NCBI GenBank assembly: GCA_964030475.1
Contig: CAXIPT010000003.1
Coordinates: 11,048,405 to 11,112,404 of the forward strand
Origin: Tethya wilhelma
Lineage: Eukaryota; Porifera; Demospongiae; Tethyida; Tethyidae
Length of the DNA: 64,000 bases
Direction: 5' to 3'
A program made the position numbers and the translations under genes. Each line of letters begins with the position of its first letter. Within the stretch, counting starts at the first letter, position 1. Positions 40,801 to 50,064 of the stretch are shown piece after piece. The notes below the pieces were generated by a model that worked only from the letters and a program-made list of their open reading frames with translations, made no database searches and had not been told where the DNA came from.

Positions 40801-43251
40801 TGATAATATCATGTGTATTGTGTGACAATCGTATGAGTACATGCAATCAAGGTCTGATTACTAGTTTCAATCCTCACATCATATGGTGCCTATTTCCTGT
40901 AGTGGTAGCTCATCCATAGCTGTTGTTTGTGGGAGTGTTTATGAACTGGTTTACTCATTGTCAAGAATTACACATTGTGTTCCATTCACTACAGGGTGGT
41001 TTCACTCCCCTCTATCTTGCTAGTCAGAATGGACACAAGGACATAGTGGAGGTTCTGTTGAATCATGGAGCTGAAGTGGACCTCCCAAACAAGGTGATTT
41101 CATTTTGTTTGTTACTATTCCTTAATCATGGGTGTAGACACCAGTGGGGCATGGGGCTGAAGCCCCTTCACTTTTCAGGTCAGTAGTAATAATCACTATG
41201 TGATATCAAAGCAAAATATGTATCAGCACACACAATACACAGTACTGAATTAGCATCAGAAGCCCCGCACATATCTATATAGGCCCATGTGCATATATAC
41301 CGTATCCATGCATTTATGGTGTATGCATGGTTTATGCCAATGTTTTGGGAATAGATCCTTTGAGAGTAACGGTTTTAGTTCAAGTCATGCACTGAAGATG
41401 TATTCAGTATTATGCATGCAAGCCCATGCATGTTATTACACTGTACACATGGTATAACGACTTTCCTGATGCTTATGATTTTTGTCGTATGAGAGTTTGG
41501 TGCCTTGTGGTAGTGTTCTTTACTCATTCACTCATGAATTAGAAATTTATTCCACTCACTCTACAGGATGGTGCCACCCCACTCACATTTGCTTGTTTTA
41601 AAGGACTCAAGGACATAGTTGAGGTTCTATTGAGTCATGGAGCTAAAGTAGACATCCCGGAGAAGGTATATATGTAATATGACATGTAATGTACAGCAAT
41701 TGCCTGTGTGTTACAAGATGTAGCACATGTTAGCAAGGAAATTGCAGTGTCAAATATCATGCATTGTTTAGATGGGAGTTTCAAGTGACTACCTATAACC
41801 TAATCTGCTCCCTTAATTCAGTGCATGGCGTAGCCAGAGGGCCCCTGATTATACAAGTCTACTACACTAAAGCATGCATGGGATTGTATGACTTTTTTTT
41901 CTGACTTAGCTGTTAGTCAAACTTCACAGTGATTCCAGATGTCTTACTAAAACTAAGAATTATGTGTTAATACATAATGATTATTGTTATATCTTATGCT
42001 CGTGCATGCATGTTTCTATATAGAGTGGATTGAATGCACTAATGTGTGCAATACTATACAAGCATACTGCTGTTGCACTGGTGTTACTGCAAGTTCCTAA
42101 TATTGATGTAAACGGACACAATAAGGTATTGCTAGCATTGTAGTTTCAATTTTTAACCTTCACGTACCAAGTGCTTTATGATAATATACCGTATAGCAGG
42201 AAATTTTCGTTGGTGCAAACTTTCGTATAAACGTGCCAGAAGAAATTTTCGTAGTTTTAAATTTCGTATACGCGGCGCGCGCTCGTATAAAGTAAATGCA
42301 GAAGTTAAATTATATTTGAACCGCATACGAAATATACGAAAATTTCCACCATATGAAAATTTCCCGCTATACGGTAAGCGTACTTAATAGACACTTTTAT
42401 ATCATTCTATAGGATGGTCTGACTGCTCTGATGATGGCTGCCAGAGACAACAATATTGATGTTGTGAGAGCACTGCTAGGAATCAATGGAGTGGCCCTCA
42501 ACATACAAGAAGAGGTGAGTCATTGTGGACACATTACATCATCAATAATTAATGAGCACATGTCTCCTTGTCACAAACAACTGTGAATTCATGTACTTCA
42601 CTGAATGCTATAATTTTGAGGTTTCATTTGCTGCAATGTGTATACTCACATTATGCACACATGTCTCAATGTTTGCATGAGCAGACTGCTGGTTGGAGTG
42701 CCTTGTTCTTTGCTGTTGAAGGCGGTCACCTGGAGATTGTACAGCTCCTGCTCAATGCTGGAGCAGACACCACCTTAAGAGGCAAGGTAAGATGAACTGG
42801 CAACATTGATAGCATCACACATGGAAATTGGCCAATAAATGATGTTCCTGAACTATGTAGGTTTGAATGTCCCAAATGTTGTTGTAATGTGTGTCTCTTG
42901 TGCAGGAAGGAGACACTGCACTGGATGTAGCCATGGTTCACAAGAGAGAGGCAGTTGTAGCAGCACTTGAAGAACATGCTTCAAAGAAGAAAGAGCCACT
43001 GTCATCAGAGCAGGGTGACAAGCAACCATTGGAACAGCCACCCACTGATGAGGTGAGTTAGTATAGGATTGTATGATTTGATGGAGTCATTGTTGACTTG
43101 TCCCCCTCCCTCCCTTTCTCCCTCACAGCCGACTCCAGTCACTCCTCAAACTCCAACACAGACAGCTGTCTCTGATGAGCAAGGTGGTCATGTTGAGAAG
43201 GTTTCTAGTAGTCCAGAAACACCAACTCCCACCAGGAGCACCTCAAGCAGG
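34979..43251 (+). CDS. Copy 4: death-fold, middle domain, ankyrin array, linker; tail missing
   Basis: Eighteen exons run from ATG 34979 in the order e1, e2, M, N0, N1, N2, N3, C2, A, B, C, F, G, H, I, J and a shortened K ending at the N at 43254. The array has 13 ankyrin repeats. Exon M as assembled contains 635 bp twice (35586-36220 and 36222-36856, one difference near the end), joined by one N; 635 + 1 = 636 keeps the frame, so a naive model has a false doubled domain. One intron splits the death-fold exon, absent in copy 2. K has lost its first part. L is not present on this strand but lies inverted at 43858-44064 (copy 5). MITEs sit inside the introns after e1 (end only), B and G. Likely a cytoplasmic adaptor- or sensor-like protein; function inferred. 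Confidence 0.8.
35337..35447 (+). CDS. Copy 4 exon e2, death-fold second part
   Basis: 111 bp, phase 1 in and out, from [14 protein letters not shown] to [10 protein letters not shown]. The homologous part of copy 2 is fused to exon 1 without an intron. Confidence 0.75.
35572..37007 (+). CDS. Copy 4 exon M, middle domain (with false internal duplication)
   Basis: Acceptor cccttccag, end SYQSLLK, donor gtaaat. Without the repeated 635 bp plus N it is 800 bp, close to the 791 bp in copy 2. It contains [18 protein letters not shown] and [13 protein letters not shown], as in copies 2 and 7. Confidence 0.75.
35586..36856 (+). repeat. Tandem 635-bp duplicate joined by N at 36221 (assembly artefact)
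   Basis: 35586-36220 and 36222-36856 both start gaagtcaagacccaccaaca and end gattacacgg. I see one substitution (cagccgctt versus cagcctctt). A contig overlap or two alleles placed end to end explain this best. Confidence 0.85.
37258..37353 (+). CDS. Copy 4 exon, ankyrin type N0
   Basis: The repeat begins [16 protein letters not shown] and ends ESDVDIEDE, acceptor ttttcag. Confidence 0.8.
37459..37557 (+). CDS. Copy 4 exon, ankyrin type N1
   Basis: The repeat begins [16 protein letters not shown] and ends [10 protein letters not shown]. Confidence 0.8.
37769..38391. mobile_element. 623-bp TIR element, AACCCTTGGTGCG termini
   Basis: Left aacccttggtgcgcatgcgc and right cgcaccaagggtt are inverted. 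A (GT)n tract at 37816-37842 follows the left end. The same left part occurs inverted at 14528-15030, and a variant (aaccctcggcg) at 45124-45611. Confidence 0.7.
38431..38535 (+). CDS. Copy 4 exon, ankyrin type N2
   Basis: The repeat begins [16 protein letters not shown] and ends GASINGQRK. Confidence 0.8.
38720..38818 (+). CDS. Copy 4 exon, ankyrin type N3
   Basis: The repeat begins [16 protein letters not shown] and ends [10 protein letters not shown]. The donor is gttagc. No clear counterpart is present in copies 2 or 7. Confidence 0.75.
38998..39096 (+). CDS. Copy 4 exon, ankyrin type C2
   Basis: The repeat begins [16 protein letters not shown] and ends [10 protein letters not shown]. 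Confidence 0.8.
39130..39682. mobile_element. AGCCTCG-family element, one end truncated
   Basis: The right end is ggagcctgagaacgaggcta. The left end starts inside the inverted arm at gccaatcttacgtga, which pairs with tcacgtgagattggc near 39607. The host intron has lost ~90 bp at the site compared with paralogues. It matches the fragment at 10928-11150. Confidence 0.6.
40083..40181 (+). CDS. Copy 4 exon, ankyrin type A
   Basis: The repeat begins [16 protein letters not shown] and ends [10 protein letters not shown]. Confidence 0.8.
40247..40351 (+). CDS. Copy 4 exon, ankyrin type B
   Basis: The repeat begins [16 protein letters not shown] and ends GAKVNAQNK. Its donor gtaccgtatag is host gta followed at once by a MITE. 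Confidence 0.8.
40355..40561. mobile_element. 207-bp CCGTATAGCGGG MITE abutting a splice donor
   Basis: The ends ccgtatagcgggaaatt and aatttcccgctatacgg are bounded by TA. The left TA is the second and third base of the intron. The empty site is the same intron in copy 7 (60075-60092), which reads gtatatatatacacataaa on the minus strand. Confidence 0.85.
40995..41093 (+). CDS. Copy 4 exon, ankyrin type C
   Basis: The repeat begins [16 protein letters not shown] and ends [10 protein letters not shown]. Confidence 0.8.
41567..41665 (+). CDS. Copy 4 exon, ankyrin type F
   Basis: The repeat begins [16 protein letters not shown] and ends [10 protein letters not shown]. It is preceded by a C2-like intron end but the repeat itself is more diverged. 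Confidence 0.8.
42024..42125 (+). CDS. Copy 4 exon, ankyrin type G
   Basis: The repeat begins [16 protein letters not shown] and ends NIDVNGHNK. Confidence 0.75.
42189..42374. mobile_element. 186-bp CCGTATAGC MITE, TA target
   Basis: It runs from ccgtatagcaggaaatt to aatttcccgctatacgg with TA on both sides, in the G-H intron. Confidence 0.85.
42413..42514 (+). CDS. Copy 4 exon, ankyrin type H
   Basis: The repeat begins [16 protein letters not shown] and ends VALNIQEE. Confidence 0.8.
42685..42786 (+). CDS. Copy 4 exon, ankyrin type I
   Basis: The repeat begins [16 protein letters not shown] and ends GADTTLRGK. Confidence 0.8.
42906..43052 (+). CDS. Copy 4 exon J, capping repeat and linker
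   Basis: 49 residues identical in plan to copy 3 J ([18 protein letters not shown] to QPPTDE). Confidence 0.8.
43129..43251 (+). CDS. Copy 4 exon K, shortened, new acceptor
   Basis: The first ~20 codons of K and its normal acceptor are missing. A fused C-rich tract ending ctttctccctcacag now precedes [12 protein letters not shown] in frame (phase 0). It ends TPTRSTSSR just before the N at 43254. Confidence 0.65.
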
Positions 43252-43253
43252 GT

Positions 43254-43254
43254 N
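43254..43254. other. Single-N contig join at the K donor
   Basis: The N comes two bases into the intron after exon K. Sequence after it is the 3' flank of an oppositely oriented copy. Confidence 0.7.
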
Positions 43255-43857
43255 ATAACAACGGCCAATATACTGTATTATTATCCAAAAAAACAAAATT
43301 AATATTATTATAGAATTTGTTGGCATATATTTTTTGTTGTCTATTCTGTTAACTATATACATGACATTGTGGCGTTACTGTGATATATCTGTTTAATACA
43401 ACTGCATTATGAAAAATGCATTCCATACATATACGGTATTATAATAGATCATGGATCCGGAATTTTTTTACATTAACAAACTGTAACATTATTCAATCGT
43501 GGTAGTTATAGTTCATGCACGCAGTGACCCAAAATTAAGTTTATGCAAATTTTAAGGCAACTTATAATATAATAATACAAAACTTCTTAATAGCAAATTC
43601 AAACTAAACATGTACAAATCTTGAAACAAAAATGCACGTATATTTGAATAATCAAAAAAGACACACAAAATAAGGGACAGTAATTTGTATACAGGGTAAG
43701 TTTAACAACAACCAGTTATGATGCATTATTATGTTATCAACAAAACAGATAATTAACACAATATAGAGTAGTTTGTTTATAATATAAGTTTCCAGTAACG
43801 TACAACAATATTACCATGCAATGTCATGTGATGCAATCTAATAACAAGACTACTTTA
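43255..43857. repeat. Shared 3' flank of copies 5 and 7
   Basis: No gene. The stretch around 43596-43635 (caaactaaacatgtacaaa) and the part next to the stop (atgcaatctaataa) recur at 57025-57270, downstream of copy 7. They were duplicated together with the gene ends. Confidence 0.55.
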
Positions 43858-44064
43858 TCAATATCGAGGTGGTTCAATGACCTCTGGTAGGTCCTCTAGG
43901 TCTACTCCTTCACGATGGGTCTTCTTCTGAGTGGCCCTTCGGTTGTCTTCAAGGAATTTCTTCTTTTCTTTTTGCTGTCTCAGAGCTGTCTCTTGAATCA
44001 CTCTGGCAAACACCTCTGTTAGCTGCTTGCTACTCTTGAGGATTCTCTGTCTTAACCTCTCCAA
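43858..44064 (-). CDS. Copy 5 exon L, coiled-coil tail
   Basis: 68 residues, LERLRQRILKSSKQLTEV to PEVIEPPRY with stop. Compared with copy 3 it has a few extra residues (EDLPEV). Confidence 0.7.
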   Translation of the reverse strand: MERLRQRILKSSKQLTEVFARVIQETALRQQKEKKKFLEDNRRATQKKTHREGVDLEDLPEVIEPPRY

Positions 44065-44069
44065 CTGTA

Positions 44070-44091
44070 GAGGTGTGTGTGTGTGTGTGTG

Positions 44092-44128
<37 letters not shown>
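44070..44128 (-). repeat. (GT)n microsatellite in K-L intron
   Basis: A GT run of ~58 bp interrupted once by gc. Confidence 0.85.
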
Positions 44129-44129
<1 letters not shown>

Positions 44130-44162
44130 AGGAGGTCTTCAATTCTCAGTGACCCAACCTAC

Positions 44163-44348
44163 CCTGCTTGAGGTGCTCCTGGTGGGAGTTGGTGTTCCTG
44201 GACTACTAGAAACCTTCTCATCATGACCACCTTGCTCATCAGAAACAGCTGTCTGTGTTGGAGTTTGAGGAGTGACTGGAGTCGGCTGTGAGGGAGGTGT
44301 CTGGGTGTCCCTCTCAGGAGGCTCACTCTCACCACCACTCTCTACACC
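44163..44348 (-). CDS. Copy 5 exon K, Ser/Thr/Pro linker
   Basis: 62 residues, GVESGGESEPPERDTQ to TPTRSTSSR, with acceptor ccccacag and donor gtaggt. Confidence 0.7.
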
Positions 44349-44385
44349 CTGTGGGGAAGACAGACCATAGAGGGAGGAGGGAGCC

Positions 44386-44424
44386 TTTGAAGCATGCTCT
44401 TCAAGTGCTGCTACAACTGCCTCT
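44386..44424 (-). pseudogene. Copy 5 exon J remnant
   Basis: Only about 13 codons ([13 protein letters not shown] region) remain before the N run. The rest of J and its donor are deleted up to the C-rich tract. Confidence 0.55.
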
Positions 44425-44473
44425 NNNNNNNNNNNNNNNNNNNNNNNNNNNNAAAAAAAAAAAAAAAAAAAAA
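44425..44473. other. 28-N gap followed by poly(A)
   Basis: A run of N (44425-44452) is followed by ~21 A residues. The poly(A) may be real or a low-quality contig end. Confidence 0.8.
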
Positions 44474-45123
44474 CACAGCTCTTTGCTTGCTCATGCCAAC
44501 ACCTGCAGTCTTAGCTTTATTGTAGTACACAGCTGAGTAAGCATCAAAACCACATCAACTCCTGGGGGCAACCTGAGTACTAACCTCAGTCTCACCCTAG
44601 CTGTGTAGTGCACCCAGCTCAAACCACGTTCACTTAGCAAGCCACAGCCTACACTGACAACATATGCCTTGCTGTGTAACTCTAGACGTAGATCTCGCAG
44701 ACCAGCTGCACAGAAGCTTCAGGGTACATGGCAATGTTGACGACACACTGCAGGACACAGGACAAGTTGGCATATGCACGGCTTATCATTAGGGTGACAC
44801 AGCATCACAGAGGAAACTGTAGAACTCTCGATAACGTAATAGCGCGCCACATATTGGGTTATATATAAATAGCAGTGCCAGGGCACATACCACACCGGCG
44901 CTGTCAATCTGACCCACAATCTCGATTATGCATAGTGATAGTGTTGACAAGAGCGGATATAGACAAAAACTGGCCAACCATTGGCATGCAGGCTATTACC
45001 ATGGTTGCATGTGCACGTAGCAAACCATGCAACCCACACACAGCGCCTGCAATCTAGAATACAGTACACACACCCTAAGCATACCGGCTGTTGCGCATGT
45101 GGGTGAAGCAGTCCCACATTGTT
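44474..45123. other. No supported gene
   Basis: A more GC-rich stretch with only short open frames on both strands. I recognise nothing in it. Confidence 0.4.
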
Positions 45124-45611
45124 AACCCTCGGCGTGTGAAACACGGCCCCACCCACTATAGCACTACGTATACGTATATATGTATAGCGAGCTAACGAGA
45201 GTTGCCTGATCGTGCGCTACAGCCTAGCTGCACCTCGCTAGAACACTGGAAGTCTGAGATAGCGACACTAACTCTAGTATAAATGCTTAGACGTAACAGA
45301 GTATTTCTAGTCCAATCGCTTTTGTTTTGCAAACTCTGCAGCAAGATAGCTTGTGATAAAAAAAAAAAAAAAAAATTATTATGATCGCGACGTTGCCTAA
45401 GTAGCCACGCCTATGCACAGTACAGTCTGCATGCATTGCCAGCCTCGATGTTATACAGCTGCAGTAAAGTATAGAAAGTGTGTTTTACATGAGATTGCAA
45501 TGCTGACAGTATACGTACAATCATGCTTCGATATCCTTCCTCATTGCCTCATTATAATGCATGCAATAAATAATGTATTGCATTTATCACAGTGTATATA
45601 CGCCGAGGGTT
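45124..45611. mobile_element. 488-bp TIR element, AACCCTCGGCG termini
   Basis: Left aaccctcggcgtgtg and right tatacgccgagggtt are inverted. It contains a 16-bp A run near 45360. Ends resemble the AACCCTTGGTGCG family. Confidence 0.6.
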
Positions 45612-45659
45612 GTGCACCATGCATATGGTGCCTTTCATTATTATAGTATGCATTTGCCG

Positions 45660-46469
45660 CATGTGGATAAAGCAATCCCACGTTAGTGTTTATACGCTGT
45701 GGTTAAAGCATTCCCACATTATTATTTATATGCTGTGGGTAAAGCAGTCTCACATTATTATTTATACGCTGTGGGTAAAGCAGTCCCACATTATTATTTA
45801 TATGCTGTGGGTAAAGCAGGCCCACATTATTATTTGTACGCTGTGGTTAAAGCAGTCTCACATTATTATTTATATGCTGTGGCTAAACCAGTCTCACATT
45901 ATTATTTATATGCTGTGGCTAAACCAGTCTCACATTATTATTTATACGCTGGGGGTAAAGCATGCTTATTATTTATATGCTGTGGGTAAAGCAGTCCCAC
46001 ATTATTATTTATTTGCTGTGGGTGAAGCAGTCCCACATTATTATTTATTGGCTGTGGGTAAAGCAGTCCCACATTATTATTTATTTGCTGTGGGTGAAGC
46101 AGTCCCACATTATTATTTATTTGCTGTGGGTAAAGCAGTCCCACATTATTATTGATTTGCTGTGGGTAAAGCAGTCCCACATTATTATTTATTTGCTGTG
46201 GGTAAAGCATGCCCACATTATTATTTATTTGCTGTGGGTAAAGTAGTCCCACATTATTATTTATTTGCTGTGGGTGAAGCAGTCCCACATTATCATTTAA
46301 TAATATATGCCGTGGGTAAAGCAGTCCCACATTATGATTTATATGCTGTGGGTAAAGCAGTCCCACATTATTATTTATACACATTAAATAGCTGCATGTG
46401 GGTGAAGCAGTCCCACATTACTGTTTATATGCATTTGCTGCAGGTGTGTAAAGCGGTCCCACATTATTA
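45660..46469. repeat. 36-bp minisatellite, about 22 units
   Basis: The unit is gctgtgggtaaagcagtccc plus acattattatttattt (36 bp). Because 36 is a multiple of 3, several frames stay open on both strands and give artefactual repeat peptides (period 12, e.g. WVKQSHIIIYLL). Units differ by scattered substitutions and a few indels. Confidence 0.9.
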
Positions 46470-46512
46470 AGCCCCCGTGTGTGCGTGGCGCGTGCGGAGG
46501 GTTGCGGCGGTC

Positions 46513-46537
46513 GTCTTGTCTGTCTGTCTGTCTGTCT
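46513..46537 (+). repeat. (TCTG)n microsatellite
   Basis: About five tctg units (cttgtctgtctgtctg) followed by ctggtcaatcg. Confidence 0.75.
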
Positions 46538-47190
46538 GGTCAATCGAAATCTCGGGAAAGCCAACAAAGTTGATGGTACTTACATTCATGAACCAGAACG
46601 ATCTTGTAGGATTGCATCTTTTGCTGTCCAAGGCGCTGTTGTTGCTTCCTTTTTAGCGCTCGGCTTCGGGGCCGCGCCTGCTGATTTACCACGGTGCATT
46701 AGTCAGAATCAGAGCAATTATCACTGCACAAATCAGCAACATGATATCATGATGCTGCTGCTGCTGTTAATCAGGGTTCTTTGCATATACACGTAACAGG
46801 CAAGAATTAGCCTGCTTTCTACGTAAGCATATATATAGATATGTATTAATGGGCATGTGTAGATCTTTCAGTCCGCCTGTAGCTGCATGACTGTAGCTAG
46901 TATTTTTAATAGATGAATCAGGCCAGTGGCTTAGTACTCCAGTCAGAGCGGACTCAGGCCAGGTCTAAGCTGCTTCTGCTGGTGGGCAGTGTTCATTGGA
47001 AAGACGATAGTAAAGCTTGGCCTGCTCTCTATGCGAGCACATAGATGTATTTGTATGTATAGATTTTTAGTCTGCGGGCCAGGCCAACTGTTGGCTAAGA
47101 TATTGATGCTTTCATGCCAGCATAACATGCAGTACAATCATCATAATCCGCATAGCATAGTTCATTGTCTGTCATTGTGCCGCGCCATCA
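46538..47190. other. No supported gene
   Basis: Moderately GC-rich sequence with short open frames only. A cgctcggcttcggggccgcg motif near 46658 resembles gcgctaagcttcgaggcca at 37988, so it may belong to the AACCCTTGG repeat family. Confidence 0.4.
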
Positions 47191-47192
47191 CA

Positions 47193-47545
47193 GGGTTACA
47201 TACTATACGCATGCTCTACTCTCATTCGCACAATAGAGGCACCTAGCTCTACCAACCTTATATTGTACGCATGCTCTCCTCTCATTTTCACAATGCAGGC
47301 ACCCCTGCACTGCCAACGGCATACTGTACACAGGCATGCTCTCCTCTCATTTGCACCATGCATGCACCTAGACGGCATATTATTCACCTCTCCTCTCATT
47401 GGCATAACACTTGCACTTACCCCATATTGTAGGCACGCTCTCCTCTCATTTGCACAATACAGGCACCTCGCTCTGCCAACCCCATATTGTAAGCACACTC
47501 TCCTCAGATTTGCATAATACACACACTTATGTCTGCCAAACCACA
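47193..47545. repeat. Degenerate ~60-bp tandem repeat, about 6 units
   Basis: Units of the form catattgta, cgcatgctctcctctcat, ttgcacaatacaggcacc and tctgccaacc recur with gaps and substitutions. Confidence 0.7.
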
Positions 47546-47689
47546 AAGCAATTAGCCATGCTCCAATCCACGTGCCATTAGCTAACCGGCTCCTTGTATA
47601 TTACCGCGATGGGCAGCATCTCCCGCAATCATCACAGCACATGGCGAGCCCACAATCAATGACCTGGCCACGATATCAATCTCCAGAGC

Positions 47690-48060
47690 TTGGTCCGAGT
47701 ACACAGCAACGTTCGGTTCACACCAGTCCATTGGGCCTTGTACTCAAAGCTTATCAGCCCAACAAGTGGTGCGTGATTCACGACTTAGTATTACCTCGAG
47801 TAAGAGCGCTAATGATAGAATATCGGCAGATTGATGCTCCCTATATGTACACTATGCTTAAGTCGATCTCTTGCATTGGCTACATTCTGCGTACTTAGTG
47901 TGTCAGTCGCAGCTCGCAAAATTGAGGGCCCAGCCACGCTTATTATCTTCTTAGGCATCCAGACAGACACATGCAGATTGGAGCTTCACCTGCCTGTTAA
48001 GAAGTTACAGCGGCCAGGCCAGGTCAAACTTACAGGTAGCCCCCCCTTTCTCACACCAGA
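47690..48060 (+). pseudogene. DIRS-like retrotransposon reverse-transcriptase relic
   Basis: One frame reads PLGLVLKAYQPNKWCVIHDL, as at the start of tyrosine-recombinase (DIRS/Ngaro) reverse transcriptases. Another frame ~190 bp later reads IIFLGIQTDTCRLELHLPV and KKLQRPGQ, typical of the end of that domain. The catalytic centre between them is deleted and the frames differ. Assignment is from remembered motif resemblance. Confidence 0.5.
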
Positions 48061-49720
48061 GTTTAGTTATCCAATTACGTCAATCCCTCCACCAGGTGAG
48101 CATACACACAGTATACTTTTGTAATTCTCTGACTTAGATAGAAGCTGTGACATATTCTGTTAAATACATTATTCACATACGTTATTTGGTTTTCATTTTA
48201 CCCTAATGAAGTTGCTCACCCCGGTATCGAGCTCAATTAAGACACTACTAGATCATACAGTACAATTATATTGAATTTGTTTGGAGGAGTGTGGTGCATT
48301 GTATGCACCATTGGGCTGTCCGGGGGACACACTCCTCCACCTGGTATCAATAATGGATAAGGCATGGGGACATTAATGTGCAATATTTGAGTGTATGTAT
48401 TGGCAATGGCTGGCTGTATATTCTGGCGCAAGGCATTTGCATTTATGGCTGCTCACTAGTATTGCTGTGCATTTATACATGTCTGGCATTTGCGAGGAAG
48501 TGGCCCCTGTGGTATTACCAAACCCTTATTCCTCTTAGCATAAAGAGGAAGACCTAGCTAGCTGCCTTGGATGTCTCAGCCGTCCCACATGGACTAGGCT
48601 AGACAAGGATTCACCCAGACTAGGATTCACCCTGGACCTGCCAGGCCAGACTACACATATTGGTATGCTAGGCCTATGGAGAACTTAAAATTTTTACTAA
48701 GTTTACTTTACTGAACCTGTTGAATCAATTAATTAAAAGTTACTTCATTTTAGTTAGCACAGATTATCAGTACCTGACTGTACTACCACAGTCCCTTCTT
48801 TCATGTTCCATGGACTCACCTTCAAAAAGTTCAGCGCTGCAGTGAGCTGCTGGCTAGCTCAGCACAACTGGTGATATAACAACAGATCTCTCACAGGTCT
48901 GATTCTCTTCTTTCTTCTTTAGGATACACAAATATAAAACAAAAACTCTTCTGTCTGTCCGTTCTCCTGGCAAAACAACTCGTTCCTAGCAAAGTCACGT
49001 GAGTTTTGACGTGGGTGGGGCTCAAAAGTATTCATGACTACATAACTTGTGGTATTAAAAATCATTTTCTCACAATCAGACAGTAGTCTCTAACATGCTA
49101 TAGCTATAGTCTGGCTGGAGAAGAGCAGCAACACTGATGTACAGTTTGAGCTGTCAGTGTGTCAGCTCATTCTCCTCTATATGTTCAGTGGACTCACTCT
49201 TTGACCTCATCTTCCTGGTCCTTCTCTAGGTTAGAGTCCCCCACCTCCTGGATGGCCTCTTGTTGGGTGAGGCTAGGGAGCTCACCACTGACAGGAGAGG
49301 TGGTGGAGAGAGAGATCGAGAGGGAGAAACATAAGAGATACGTATGCAGCTAATAACAGAATTGTTGTATATGACATTTTGTAATCTCCATGTTGGTATA
49401 CATCGTAAGTACGTATATTGCATTGACTAAAATTGATTTTAAAAATTTCAACACTTCAAAAAAAAAAAAAAACATTCCGTGGATAGTACAAGGGATTAGA
49501 ACTGATAATAAATATTATTATTCAAAAACATAATTGGCAAAATTTTATAATGATAATTGAACACAAGCACATGTCAATATAAAAATAATGTCAATAAAGC
49601 AAACACCAAACCCAAAAATACAAACAATACAGCTTGTATGAGCATTAGCTAAGAATAACTTTTACAATAGTATAATACTATTACTAAAGTTATGTGTGTC
49701 AGTTATGTAAATTACCTTAC
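48061..49720. other. 3' flank of copy 6, no gene
   Basis: Contains ccacgtgagttttgacg-like sequence near 48985-49022 shared (inverted) with 31409-31435 downstream of copy 3. A 14-bp A run lies at 49459. No coding unit is supported. Confidence 0.4.
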
Positions 49721-49924
49721 TCAATATCGAGGTGGTTCAATGACCTCTGGTAGGTCCTCTAGGTCTACTCCTTCATGATGGGGCTTCTTCTTAGAAAGTT
49801 TTTGGTTATCTTGATAGTTCTTCTTCTCCTTTTGCTGTCTCAGAGCTGTCTCTTGAATCACTCTGGCAAACACCTTTGTTAGCTGCTTGCTGCTCTTGAG
49901 GATTCTCTGTCTTAACCTCTCCAA
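49721..49924 (-). CDS. Copy 6 exon L, coiled-coil tail
   Basis: 67 residues, LERLRQRILKSSKQLTKV to EVIEPPRY. The central part reads KKNYQDNQKLSKKK and differs from copies 3 and 5 but matches copy 7. Confidence 0.7.
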   Translation of the reverse strand: MERLRQRILKSSKQLTKVFARVIQETALRQQKEKKNYQDNQKLSKKKPHHEGVDLEDLPEVIEPPRY

Positions 49925-49932
49925 CTGTAGAG

Positions 49933-49962
49933 GTGTGTGTGTGTGTGTGTGTGTGTGTGTAN

Positions 49963-50018
<56 letters not shown>

Positions 50019-50030
50019 ATGTGTGTGTGT
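49933..50030 (-). repeat. (GT)n microsatellite with single-N join at 49962
   Basis: About 95 bp of GT in the K-L intron. The N lies inside it, so the tract length is unknown. Confidence 0.85.
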
Positions 50031-50064
50031 GAGGAGGTCTTCAATTCTCAGTGACCCAACCTAC

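Larger units (their letters stand above)
43858..44424 (-). pseudogene. Copy 5: fragment with J remnant, K and L
   Basis: Minus strand: J remnant 44424-44386, K 44348-44163 and L 44064-43858. J breaks off after EEHASK-like codons and is fused to the polypyrimidine tract of the J-K intron, so its donor is gone. Nothing upstream is seen because of the N run at 44425. K and L are intact. It may be the missing 3' end of copy 4 placed in the wrong orientation, or a separate broken copy. Confidence 0.6.

Noticed and set aside
44453..44473. Poly(A) as the tail of a retroposed copy
   Set aside because: It directly follows an N run, and copy 5 keeps introns, so retroposition is not supported.
45660..46469. 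CRISPR-like array
   Set aside because: Units are contiguous with no unique spacers, in a eukaryotic context with introns; it is a plain tandem repeat.
45592..46470. Long open frames of 90-190 codons on both strands as genes
   Set aside because: All are translations of the 36-bp minisatellite in different registers; the repeat length being a multiple of 3 explains their openness.
49730..50044. Long frame rich in THTHTH upstream of exon L
   Set aside because: It is a read-through of the CA/GT microsatellite in the K-L intron.
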